Source of the DNA: Ziziphus jujuba
Lineage: Eukaryota > Streptophyta > Magnoliopsida > Rosales > Rhamnaceae
Length of the DNA stretch: 64,000 bases
Reading direction: 5' to 3'
NCBI RefSeq assembly: GCF_031755915.1
Contig: NC_083385.1
Span: forward strand, 1,533,001 to 1,597,000
Positions within the stretch are counted from its first letter, which is position 1, and the number at the start of each line of letters is the position of its first letter. The notes under the pieces were generated by a model. It was not told the origin of the DNA, made no database searches, and saw only the letters and a program-made list of their open reading frames with translations. Position numbers and translations under genes: made by a program. Below, one piece after another: positions 1-10,683 of this stretch.

Positions 1-161
1 GGCAACTGCAATATGTTACGCATATTATTTTAATAAATAGCAGTGTGGTTTTTGTCGGCTCATAATCTCCTTAATTACTTTGATAAATGTTTTTCCATTT
101 TTTTGGCTCTAATTTGTCTCTTAGTTCGGCAAGTTATGTGCTCTAGTATCAATAAATCTCA

Positions 162-272
162 GCCACTTTGTTTGGAAATAATTTCCATCCTACTGAGTTA
201 ATTTCTGCCACTAGTTTTCTTGACCCTGCCATGATTAAAAGGCTAATTGGTCCTTTTGGTGGCTCCGCCTAG
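162..272 (+). pseudogene. Germin-like protein 3'-end remnant
   Basis: An open frame from 162 to the TAG at 270-272 encodes the C-terminal tail of a germin-like protein: it contains LFGNNFHPTELISATSFL and ends in GGSA, matching the tails of the intact copies downstream. No cupin box, signal peptide or start codon precedes it in the window; bases 1-161 do not continue the frame. After the stop, the text (stop, then TTAAGCTCCTCCAC) and the later TTTCTTTGTC...TGGTTGAGAA motif match the 3' flanks of the other copies. I read it as the last about 36 codons of a dead, 5'-truncated copy. A larger copy to the left of the window joined by an intron is less likely because the family members here are intronless. 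Confidence 0.8.
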
Positions 273-2225
273 TTAAGCTCCTCCACAAAGCTATTAGAAA
301 ATGGACCGCCTTGTTTCTTTGTCTTTTTCGTGGTTGAGAAAACTTAAAACCCTTGAGCATATGGGGGATTCGTCTAGCTAGTGATCAACGTTGTCCTTCG
401 TCCACTCACATATATGCCAAGTGGCTGTACCGACAATACCGCATTATGCTTTTTAACGTGGCTGGCGGCTAAAAACTAGTGGGTATTTTTAGTGGGAAAA
501 AGGATGAAGCACCTAAAGGTACTGTTGTACTCGTTAATAAACTACAGCACAAAAAGAAATAAAAATCAATACTAATTAATCTGTTAAAATGTTCAATTTG
601 TATTTAATTATTATTATTATAAATTGAAAATTGGGATTTTAGAACCAGACATGCCATTTTGCTTTTTGGCTGTCTCAACGAGATTTGTAATTAAATAGTC
701 ATATTGGATTTGGTAAGTAATTGCCTTAGAAACTCCTTAAATAAAATTTTGTCCTTTCCATGTATATCTTTCTCTAATTACGTTATGAAGTCTACGATTT
801 CAAGCATATATTATCTAATAATTTCTGCAATATTCATATTGGATTTTGTAAGTATAATTGCCTTAAAAACTAAAATAAAATTTTGTCCATTCCATATCTT
901 TCTCTAATTATGTTGATAGAAGTCTAAGATTTCAAGCATATAATATCTAATACTTTTATGGGAAAATACGTAAAAGAAGCCCTAAATACTATTAATATGC
1001 TAATCCCGGCCCAAAATTGAAAATAATTTTGCATTGGATACTATTGTTCGTTTTTTTCTTTTTTCGACGTCACATTCCTCTTTATCATTAAGATTAATTA
1101 TCTGAACTCGTGATCTCACATATGAAGTGTAGACATTGTCTCTTTCAAGAAGTTCTTGAATGTGTTGTGCAGAGACACAAATTAAAAAGTTGTTCTACAA
1201 TGTGGCAAAATCATAACAATAATTATTTTAACCATACAAAAAGACCAAAAATGTCATTAGATACCAATGTAAACAGTAATTTTTTATTTTATCATTTTCT
1301 TTTTTCCAAACATAAAACCTTGAGAAATTATTTGGTAGCTATAGGCTTGTCCAATTAAAAATTGTCATTTTATTAAACATTTAACACATCATCTATGTAC
1401 ATCTATATACAATCAATTCAAATTGGTAATTTTTTGCCAACAAATCAATTTGCTTATTTCTAGCATTGTACATATTCAATTTCCTAATTATAAAAAAAAA
1501 AAAATCAATTTCCTTATAAGAAATACTCTTGTTTTAGTTTAAACATTTTTTAAAGACAATTACATTAAAAACAAAAAGATGTCAAAAAAATGTTTAAAAA
1601 AAAAACATATAAATATATATTAGAGAATTTATATTGCATAACAGAATCTAGTATGCGTATGTATTTTATATAATACTCGCTTATGCAAAATCATATTATA
1701 TAGATATAGGTAGTATATGTCATACAAAAGGTTCAAGAATCACTAAAAATATATATGTATATATATAAATATTTTGCACACGCAATATATAATTTTATAT
1801 GCTTTTTCTTTTATTTATTTATTTTTTTTTTTGTTTCTTTATTGAATGTTTAAGTTTGCTTTTGGACAACAACATGTTTAAGTCAAAATAAAAGTATTCT
1901 TTCTAACAAAAATTTGTTTGGGTGAAATTCAATATGTCAATAAGTTAATAAAAAGCAAATCGATTTTACCAATTTTAGATTGATTATTCAAGATGTGTTA
2001 ATTGGATGTAATGTGTGTGGATCACATATCATGTTGGAATTGGAAACTATTTTAATAGCATTTAAACTTTTTTGCAATTTCACTTTTTTATTTCCAAAGC
2101 ATAAATGGAAGTTAAAAATGACTAAGTAGTAATATAATATTTTCCAATTTAATAATGCAGATTTGTTAGCGTCTAATTTAATCAAATTGTGATTTTTTCC
2201 ATTTCTACAAAAAAATGGAGAAGTA
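273..2225. other. Spacer, AT-rich, 3' flank of GLP remnant
   Basis: The first 150 bases resemble the 3' flanks of the downstream germin-like genes. The bases at about 700-770 and 830-930 look like a short imperfect direct repeat (TTGGATTT, GTAAGT, TTGCCTTA, AAATTTTGTCC, TTTCTCTAATTA in the same order). The rest is AT-rich with poly-A/T runs, and I see no gene in it. The open frames at 704 and 1110 have no recognisable protein content. Confidence 0.6.
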
Positions 2226-2233
2226 TATATAAA
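2226..2233 (+). promoter_or_regulatory. TATA box of the GLP pseudogene
   Basis: TATATAAA lies about 60 bases upstream of the ATG at 2293, the same arrangement as in the intact array members, so the core promoter of this broken copy still looks intact. Confidence 0.5.
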
Positions 2234-2292
2234 GCTGCGTTTGTTGCAAATGCAAAAACAACAATCCCACTGTAGTAGACAGAACAAAGGTG

Positions 2293-2944
2293 ATGAACAC
2301 CATGATTTTCTGTATAACCTTGTTCAGTACTCTTTCTTTGCTAATCTCCCTGTGCCATGCTTCTGTACTGAAAGACTTCTGCGTGGCAGACTACAAAGCT
2401 CCTCAACTTGCAGGAGGGTATTCATGTAAAAACCCTCAAGATGTTACAGCAGATGAGTTTGTGTTCTCAGGCCTGGCCACTGCAGGCAATACCTCCGAAA
2501 ATGTCTTCAACGTTTCATTCATCGGTGCATTTTCAAATAAATTTCCGGGTGTAAATGGGCTGGGATTGCTCTCGCTTGCGGATATCTGGCCCCTGGCGGT
2601 GTTATAGGCTTGCACAGCCACCCTGGGGTTACAGAACTCGTAATTGTTGCACAAGGAACACTCACTGCAGGCTTCATCACCACAGCCAACAATGTGTACA
2701 TCAAAACCCTCAAGGAAGGTGATATCATTGCTTTCCCTCAAGGCTTACTTCATTTCGGTGTTAACACTGGTTCCTCTAAAGAAGCCCTTGTGTTTGCTGC
2801 TTTAGTGATGAAAACCCAGGTACCCAGATTTTGGATTACGCTTTGTTCGGAAACAATTTCCCCACTGATTTAATTTCTAAGACTACTTTTCTTGATCCTG
2901 ATGTGATCAAAAAGCTAAAAGGTGTTTTTGGTGGCTCTGGCTGA
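2293..2944 (+). pseudogene. Germin-like protein pseudogene, two frameshifts
   Basis: The copy starts with an ATG at 2293, a hydrophobic signal peptide and the family N-terminus (KDFCVADY, GGYSCK), so both disulfide cysteines are present. Around 2581-2592 the frame breaks just before the first germin box: the text moves from ADI to WPLAVL and stops, while the expected APGG and then GLHSHPGVTE continue two bases out of phase. A second break lies at about 2801-2804, where one T of a T-run appears missing; after it the tail (DYALFGNNFP, ending GGSG, TGA at 2942-2944) resumes in another frame. The metal ligands (HSH, E, and H in LLHFGVN) are still readable. Two independent breaks argue for a pseudogene, though homopolymer assembly error could explain the second. 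Confidence 0.85.
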
Positions 2945-4380
2945 TTAAGCTCCTCCACTACATTTAGAGAGATTGCAAGAAGGACCGACTCTGCAATAAG
3001 GACCGACTCCAGATATAGGGATTATTGTTATAATTTCTTTTCTTTCTATTCATCTTTTAGTATTATTGGATTAACGTCACAAATATTGGATTTTTCCAAG
3101 TACAATTGCGTAAGCCAGTCCACTGGCATAAATTTCTAGGCTACTGTGGCAACTGCAATAAATCATGCAAATGGACTTTTTTTTTCTTTTGCCTCAATCT
3201 CCATATGTTAATTGTCTTTTCTTGTTTATCTTGTTCTAATTGCTTCCTAAGTGGGCAAAATTCAGAAGCAATTCCTTTGTTATTTTCCTCACGCGTTCAC
3301 TTATCATGTGGAGGCTAAAAGGAGTGACGTGACGACTTTTGGTGAAAAAGAATCACAACCCAAAAAATTAAAATTGAAAATCTAAGTTGCATTGCATCGG
3401 CCAGTGGATACTTCTCCTTTTCTTCATTTATTTAGTTTTTGTCTTCTTTTTTTTTCTTTTTCTGGGGTAAATCTCCTCTTCTAATCAGTTGAATAAAGGT
3501 AAGTTGGTTATATTTGTCATTGGTTAGTAATGACGAATTCTCCATCCTGTGGAGAATTAGAATCTCTTATTACCGTCAAATATAGATTTCTCTTTCTTAT
3601 CATATTATCCTTTTTACTAAAAATTATTAAGTTTTTAACTTCTCACTTCATATAGTGCCGTTTGTATACACGAGATCCCAAAAATTAACTTAGGGTGTGA
3701 CTTTTTTTTCTTTTTACTTTTTTTTTTAACTATCGACCTCCACTATTAAAAGCCTGGATCCGCCCCTGTTAATAGTTGTATATAGCCTTTTAAACAATGT
3801 ATGAGGAGCTCAATGAAAGAGAGCTACTAGGAAGTTTGATTCATAGCAACCTAGCACTAGCAGGACGAAGCATTGCAATTTTAAAATGTTGTAGATCAAG
3901 AAATGACCAAAGAAAAGATCCACGGATTCCAATGGAACAAAAACATATAAACAAGTCCAAGAAACAATCAAACTACGATCCCTTTTGGAGACAGCTAGTC
4001 AAGTAGAACTAGAAGGGAAGGACTTTTCTTTTCGTTTTCTTTTGAACAGGGAATCCAATCAATTGCCTCAATTATTGGCTAAACTTTTGAAAATAATTAT
4101 TATCCGCACAATAATTCATGGCTAAAAATCAAAGAGACGACTTGACAGGAGAGTTTTAACAAGTCTTGTTAATTATTTTATCTCTCTTCTTATCATTTGG
4201 TCATGGTCTAAATTGTCATTTAGCATTTTGGACGCTCCTCGATTCTCATGGACTATATATACTCGTCCACAATTCTCATGGACTATATACTAGCTGTGTT
4301 GTTTATGTACAGTACCATAAATTCAAGGTTCCAATATCTTCTACATTTCTAATTAACATAACTTACATAACTTAAATATA
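2945..4380. repeat. Duplicated GLP flank module (3' flank plus orphan upstream module)
   Basis: About 3360-3700 is similar to 9560-9900 downstream of the GLP at 8665 (for example ATATTATCCTTTTTACTAAA in both). About 3790-3900 is similar to 9980-10075 (AATGTATGAGGAG, GAGAGC, ACTAGGAAGT, GATTCATAGC). About 4050-4330 is similar to 7940-8250 (GGAATCCAATCAATTGCCT, then AATTCATGGCTAAAAATC, then TTTGGTCATGGTCTA). In the intact genes this last module sits about 640 bases upstream of the ATG; here no gene follows it. The open frames in this stretch (3106, 3797, 4166) are not supported as genes. Confidence 0.75.
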
Positions 4381-4405
4381 TTTTTTTAAGTTTTTTTTTT
4401 CTTTT

Positions 4406-4427
4406 GGGGGGGGGGGGGGGGGGGGGG
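4406..4427 (+). repeat. G22 homopolymer
   Basis: Twenty-two consecutive G residues, preceded by a T-rich tract, in otherwise strongly AT-rich spacer. It could be a real G-rich tract or a sequencing or assembly artefact. Confidence 0.9.
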
Positions 4428-5956
4428 CAATGAATAATAATTGATTTGCTTGAATTTATTTTATTTTATTTTTAATAATCAGACAATAACATCAAACTGG
4501 AATCTTCCCTTCCCCTTTTGTTTCTCAGACGTCCCCCAAGAATACAGTTAAAATTGATCAAATACTGATGTATATTTGATCCACCCACTAAATATAGTTT
4601 CGCATTTATTTTTTATTTTGGTTCTACGCTTGATAAAAAAAAACTTATGGAATTAATAGTTTTTTTTATTTAAGAAAAAAAAACAATATGGAATTAATAG
4701 ATGCAAATCTGTCGAATCCAAGTGGAAAATTCCGTCTTAATTGCAAAGAAAAGTTAGTGGGCCAACCAGTCCAATCCAACCCAAGTTGTATTGGGCCTCT
4801 CCCAAACCCTTTTTTAGCTTAATATATATATATATATATATATATAAATATATATTTACTTAATTAAAAAAAAAAAAAAAAAGAAGTGATAACACTGGAA
4901 GGCTTTTTCACAAATTGAGATTTGGGTGTAGAAGGATCGAATTGTATCTGAGGAACAGGAACATGCTTAGATACGAGTGAAAAATGAAAGGCGGTATGCA
5001 GTACAACTGACGCCATCACTCGTGCTCTCACGTAGACTCTCATTCGGCTCAAATTTGGTTATACAAAGTGAAAAATGACTGAATATCCAATGAACACAAA
5101 AGGAAATTGAAACCCAAAACCCAATTTGATAAGTGTTTAAATTTTAGCTTTTTATTTTTTATTTTATTATTTTTTTTTTTTTCTGGATTTGAAATTAATG
5201 GGTTCTTTGCAAGTGGTGATTGCAGCCACTACTCCCCTTAAAATTGGTTAGGCTTTTGGAGGTATTTGAAGATGGATTCGTCATAACTGGGGATGGGCTG
5301 TTGAGTTTGGCGGGTGGATTGAAAAGTTTGGTGCTCTTTGTTAAAGGAAGACCAAGTGCAAAAAAGTGCAAATCAATATGAAGTTAAGGATGATAATGAG
5401 ATTTAATTTTCGTTTACAGTTGTTTATTTGCTTATCTTTAATTTTTAAGATAATCTTTGTTGGAAACAATAAAATATTATCCATACGAATTCCGAACATT
5501 GTAATGCAAATTTTCTCTATTTATAACATTTACAATGTATATGATACCAATAATATGAGAGTTTCTTTGTTATTGGGTTTGTCATTTTCTTTGTCTTTTC
5601 AAAATCTTTCTAAAGAATTCTTTATCCATTTTATGATTTTTATTTTAAAATAGTACGTTTTTAAAAGTATGCTTTAATCATTTTTTATATTAAAATTTTA
5701 AAATAAAAAATGAATTTGACTACCAAATATAAAAAGTCAAATCTACCATTTTATGTTAAATATTATTTTAATTTAATGTTGAATAAATTTTCACCACTAT
5801 CACATTTAAATTATTAATTTTATTGCTTTTATATATTGAAACATCTTTTAATTATTAATAATAGAGAGGAATTTAAGTTAAAAAAAGGGGAATTAACATA
5901 GCAATATATGTTTATAAAAACAACATAATATAGAGAGCATTGTTGGAATATATTGT
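4428..5956. other. AT-rich spacer
   Basis: Contains a (TA)n microsatellite near 4823-4850, poly-A and poly-T runs and short chance open frames. No recognisable gene. It lies between an orphan GLP upstream module and a TIR element, so it probably replaced a lost germin-like copy. Confidence 0.6.
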
Positions 5957-7435
5957 AAAATTTTAGATTAATTGCATATTAGTATTTTTAAATTTTAGGA
6001 TTGTGAAATTGAATCTTGAAATTTAGAATTGCTTAAAACAAAATTTAAAATTTAAAATTTGTTACAAATTAGTTAAATTGGCTAACTGGGTTGACTTTAC
6101 TGTTAGATCATATCAACATCTTGACATCATAATACATTTCAATAAAAAATAAAAAAATAATATTTTTATTTTTCCATTCTATATTTATGATTTTTATTTG
6201 GAAAGTTGAAGCATTTCCTATTTTATTAAAATGAAATATTTTTGGATCTAAAACTAGATTAAAAAAAATTATAATAAAATTGGAATTTTGATCTAATAAA
6301 AATATCTTTATTAGACCAAAAATTAGTATTAATTTTTTATTCTCAAACCACAAAAAATTTAGTCCCAAAAAAAAAAAAATTAGACAAAAAAAAAATTTAA
6401 ATTTTTATGGTCTTTTTTTTTTTTGTCTAAAGAGAAAAGGATGATAAATCTATCTACATTCACCTGCAAATAACTCAATTCTACATGGAATGTACAACCA
6501 TAGACAGATTAGAAATAAAATGAATCATTTTTGCTTAAAAAGATAAAAATCTAAAAATACTAAAAATAAGTTATTTGACCAAATAAAAATAAAATCAATA
6601 ACAATAAATTTATTTTATGATTTTATTAGACCAAAATAAAAAAAAAAGAATAAAAATTAAATTTATTTTTATTTTTTTGTCTAATTTCTTTCTTTGATAA
6701 TTTGGTCCTAAAATATTATTATAATTTTTTTGTCTAATAACATTATTTTAGTTCATTTTGGTCTAATAAAAATATTTTTACTAGAGCAAAAATAATATTT
6801 TATTTTTATTTTTATTTTGGCGTAATTTTTATTTGTGTAATTTTGGTCTAATTTTTGTATGATTTAGGCATAAAAATTATTACAAATTTTTGGTCTAATA
6901 AAAAAGTTTTTATTAAACCCAAAATTCCAATGTTATTTTTATTTTTAATTTTTATCAAATTTTTATTTTTTTAATTTTGGTCTAATTTTTTTTATAGCTT
7001 GGCATAAATATTATTAATTTTTGGTCAAATAAAATTATGTTATTTAATTTTTGGTCTAATAAATATATTTTTATTAGACCAAAAATGTCAATTTTATTTT
7101 TATGTTCCTTTTTGGTCTAATTTTTGGTCCAGAAATATTTAATTTCTTTCAACTTTTAATTTAAATAAAATAAATAAATGGATACAATTTTCCAAATTAA
7201 AAATTAAAAATATAAAATAGAAAAATAAAAAAATTATTTTTTAAATTTTTTTTAATTTTTGTTAAAATTATTTTTTTTTTAATGATGTTAGTATGTCGAT
7301 GTCATCTCATGACAAAATTAATCTCATTAATCAATTGGACTGATTTGCAATAAATTTAAAATTTTAATATTTAAAAATTTACATAATTTCAAATTTTAAA
7401 GTTCAATTCGTATGGAGTTAATTTTAAAATTTTAT
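5957..7435. mobile_element. Non-autonomous TIR element with internal palindrome array
   Basis: The ends are divergent inverted repeats of about 150 bases. The left arm (about 5957-6125) reads AAATTTG..ACAAATTAG..AATTGG..., then ATCAACATCTTGACATCAT. The right arm (about 7285-7435), reverse-complemented, reads AAATTTATTGCAAATCAG..AATTG..., then ACATACTAACATCAT. The interior repeatedly alternates TTTTGGTCTAATAAAAA with its reverse complement, for example at about 6290-6325, 6755-6790 and 7045-7085. There is no transposase frame. I call it a MITE or other non-autonomous DNA element; the superfamily and exact target-site duplication are not certain. Confidence 0.6.
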
Positions 7436-8586
7436 TTTTTTATATTTAAAGATCATGAGGGGAAATTATTTATTTTAAAGAACCTCTTTAGAAATGCTCT
7501 CAGTACCGTTTCTCTGTTGTCTGGTTTGCCATTTTGGTCCTATCTTTGTTCTCAATTTTTTTATTTTTTATTTTTTATCTTTCTTCTTTTATTTTCCTTC
7601 TAAAAAATTAGGTCTTTAAAATCAATTTTATCACCTTGGTATTCCTTATTTTCAAAATTTTTACAAATTTTATCTTTGCAGCGTATATAACCCTCAAATT
7701 TGATTTTTTAATTTATTTTTTGATATTATTACATTTCAATGGTGAGAATATTATAGTAACTGAAAATTAACGTGAGATTGAGAGATGATTATTTATTTTA
7801 TTTTTTTTGGATAATGAGAGATGATTAATCTATCTAAATAAATATATGCAATCCTGACACCAAATATATATATATATATACACGCATGCCACGTCGGCAG
7901 ACAAAAGGGCTTTTGCTTTTCTTTTGGGCTAAAATAAGGGAATCCAATCAATTGCCTGAATTATTGGCTAAACTTGTGAAAATCTGGTGAAACCCCAGAA
8001 TAAAGTATACATTTAATATCCACAAAATAATACATGGCCAAAAATCAAAGAGACGACTAGATAGCAGAGTCTCCTCTTAAGTCTTACTTGTCAAAAAGTC
8101 TCGTTAATTGTTGTATCTCTCTTCCTATCGTTTGGTCATGGTCTATATTCTCATTTACCATTTTTGGACACTCTGCAATGCTCATGGGCTTGAATGCTAG
8201 CTCTGTTATTTTCGTATACTACCATAAATTCAAGGTTACAATATCTTCTGCATTACTAATTAACCTTTATAATTTCTGAAATGAGCAGCAAGATGTTGTG
8301 TTCATTCTCGTAAATACATAGTACCTCTAAGTAAAAAGCACATTCTTGTTTAATTTGTTGGATTTCTAACCAAAATTTGAAGACTTTTTTATTTTATTTT
8401 TTTTTGGGTTGAGAAACATTATAGTACTCACATGCAACACAGGTTTGTAGGCAATAGAATCAATCTTCCGTATTCGATGGATAACATTATTGGATGCATC
8501 TAAATACATTTCCACGCATATCACGCTCATGCATATCGACCATATTTCCAACCAATTACCTATTGAAATGGTCGGACTCTAATTCC
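7436..8586. repeat. Spacer and upstream module of GLP 8665
   Basis: The first about 480 bases are AT-rich with no gene. From about 7925 the duplicated GLP upstream module begins (GGAATCCAATCAATTGCCT, then AATACATGGCCAAAAATC at 8029). From about 8290 to 8560 the sequence runs in parallel with 11965-12210 upstream of the next gene, including a block around 8430-8535 (CACATGCAACACAGG, then GGATGCATCTAAATAC, then CTCATGCATATC) that also occurs, more diverged, upstream of the GLP at 19418. This is a candidate shared control region. Confidence 0.65.
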
Positions 8587-8593
8587 TATATAA
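8587..8593 (+). promoter_or_regulatory. TATA box of GLP 8665
   Basis: TATATAA, 72 bases upstream of the chosen ATG. It predicts a transcript start near 8615-8620, just downstream of the CATATTCCCTACAC leader text. Confidence 0.6.
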
Positions 8594-8664
8594 TTGCTAC
8601 CATATTCCCTACACAAATCACCCACCAATCAATGCACCAAGTACTAAACAAGGTGATCAAGATC

Positions 8665-9297
8665 ATGAATTCCCCTGCTTTGATCATCTTTTGTTTCCTG
8701 CTCCTCTCAGCTTTCTCTCATGCTGCCGTGCAAGACTTCTGCGTGGCAGACTATTCGGGTCCCCAAAGCCCTGCAGGCTATTCCTGTAAGAATCCTGGAA
8801 AAGTTACAGTAGATGATTTTGTATACTCGGGCCTAGGTGTTGCTGGAAATACCTCCACTTTCAAGGCTGGTATTACCACTGCATTTGTGTCAGACTTTCC
8901 TGGCTTGAATGGTCTTGGAGTTTCAATCGCTCGTGCAGATTTGGCACCCGGTGGTGTTGTCCCGTTACACAGCCACCCTGGGGCTTCAGAAATCTTGCTT
9001 GTTGTGGAAGGAACAGTCACAACTGGTTTTGTCTCCTCAGCCAACAGTGTGTATCTGAAAACTCTTAAGAAGGGAGACATTATTGTCTTCCCTCAAGGAC
9101 TATTGCATTTCGCTGTGAATGCGGGTCACTCTAACGCCCTTATATTTATTACCTTTAGTAGTGAAAGCCCAGGCCTTCAAATTCTGGACACTGCTTTGTT
9201 TGGAAGCAATTTGCCTACCGAATTAATAGCTAAGACTACTTTCCTTGATCCTGCTGTGGTTAAAAAGCTTAAGGGAGTTTTTGGAGGCTCCGGCTAA
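8665..9297 (+). CDS. Germin-like / ABP19-type cupin protein (copy 2 of array)
   Basis: Single-exon gene for a 210-residue secreted cupin. Residues 1-20 form a hydrophobic signal peptide ([10 protein letters not shown]...SHA). The mature protein starts near AVQDFC and carries the two family cysteines, C26 and C41, that form the germin disulfide. Germin box 1 supplies metal ligands H102, H104 and E109 (HSHPGASE); box 2 supplies H148 ([10 protein letters not shown]). An N-glycosylation sequon lies at N62 (GNTS). Germin-like proteins assemble as Mn-containing oligomers in the apoplast; some have superoxide dismutase activity and ABP19/20 were isolated as auxin-binding proteins. Activity of this copy is not known. 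An in-frame ATG at 8632 would add 11 residues; 8665 is preferred for its A at -3 and because it directly begins the signal peptide. Its closest sister is the gene at 12370. Confidence 0.95.
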   Translation: MNSPALIIFCFLLLSAFSHAAVQDFCVADYSGPQSPAGYSCKNPGKVTVDDFVYSGLGVAGNTSTFKAGITTAFVSDFPGLNGLGVSIARADLAPGGVVPLHSHPGASEILLVVEGTVTTGFVSSANSVYLKTLKKGDIIVFPQGLLHFAVNAGHSNALIFITFSSESPGLQILDTALFGSNLPTELIAKTTFLDPAVVKKLKGVFGGSG

Positions 9298-10652
9298 GGT
9301 CTTCTCCAGCTACAGATTATTATAATAATGACTGACTACTATTTTGGTTATTTCTAATTCTTGTACTTCTTTTATATATGTTAATGTTGGCCTTTTGGTT
9401 TCTTTGTCGTGGTTGAGAAAACCTGTTGTAGTCAAGCATGTGGGACTTTTCTAGTCAATGCTCTTGGAAACATGTATGAACCAGAAAACATTGTCGTATG
9501 TAGCTCAGTCTCTCTTTCTCTAAAAAGTAAAAAGAAGCCAAAACTGGTGTATATATATGTTTATCACAACCCAAATAATTAAAACTAAAAATTTAGTTGC
9601 ATGCAGGTGGTCAGTGGATACATTTTCCTTTCCTCATTTCATTAGTTTTCTGTCTTTTTTGGTCAACCTCTTTTAATTAGTTGAATAAAAGGTAGATAGT
9701 TTTGTTCCCTTAGTCACTTGCATTGTTAATGGCGAATTCTCTGTCATGTGTCCAAAACTCTTTGAATTTCTAATTTTGTTCTTTGAGGCTAGAAAAAGAT
9801 GAAACATAATCTCCTTCCTACCGTTAAAGATAACTTTCTCTGTCTTATTATATTATCCTTTTTACTAAAAATAGGATTATGTACTTATTAAGTCTTCAAC
9901 TTCTATTGCATATACATACGAGGACCAATACTAATAAATTTATGACTGATCAAGTTAAAGTAAACTAGTAGTTGTAGCTTTTAATCAATGTATGAGGAGA
10001 TCTATAAAAGAGAGCAACTAGGAAGTATGATTCATAGCGGCCTAGCTAGCACTAGCAGGCCAAAGCATTGCTGTTGTATAAAGTCGCAAATAACGAAGTG
10101 ACCAAAGAAAAGATCAATTCGAACGGTAAAATATAAAATAAGAACGCCTAAGAAATAATCAAACTACGGTCTCTCTTCTGGAGACAGCTAGTCGAACGGT
10201 TCAACTAGAAGAGAAGGGAGTTTCTTTTTGTTTTCTTTTGGGCTAAAATAAGGGAATCCAATCAATTCTTTGAATTGTTGGCTACACTTGTGAAAATCTG
10301 GTGATGGGTGAAATACAAATGATGAGGTTATTTTATAGGATGGGCTTACCACGTCAGCTAGCTGTTGATATGTCCAATTATATAATATCATTTTATCAAA
10401 TATAATATAGGTTATTCACGTTATTTTTAAAATTTAATATATAATTAAATTTTAAATTGCTAAGTTATTTATCAATAAATGAATTTCCTTATTTAATCCA
10501 TTTATTAATACATTTAGTTTCCTTTTAAAAATAATTATGTCATTTATTATATTCATGTTACCAAAAATAGCAAATTGAAAATAAACAAATAAAATTAAAA
10601 AAATTTCATCGAAAAAAAAAATTGAAAAACTTTATTAAGCATTTCATATTTC

Positions 10653-10683
<31 letters not shown>

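Noticed and set aside
8494..8664. Longer N-terminus for the GLP at 8665
   Set aside because: The extension crosses the TATA box and predicted transcript start, so it cannot be in the mRNA; only the ATG at 8632 remains a weak alternative.
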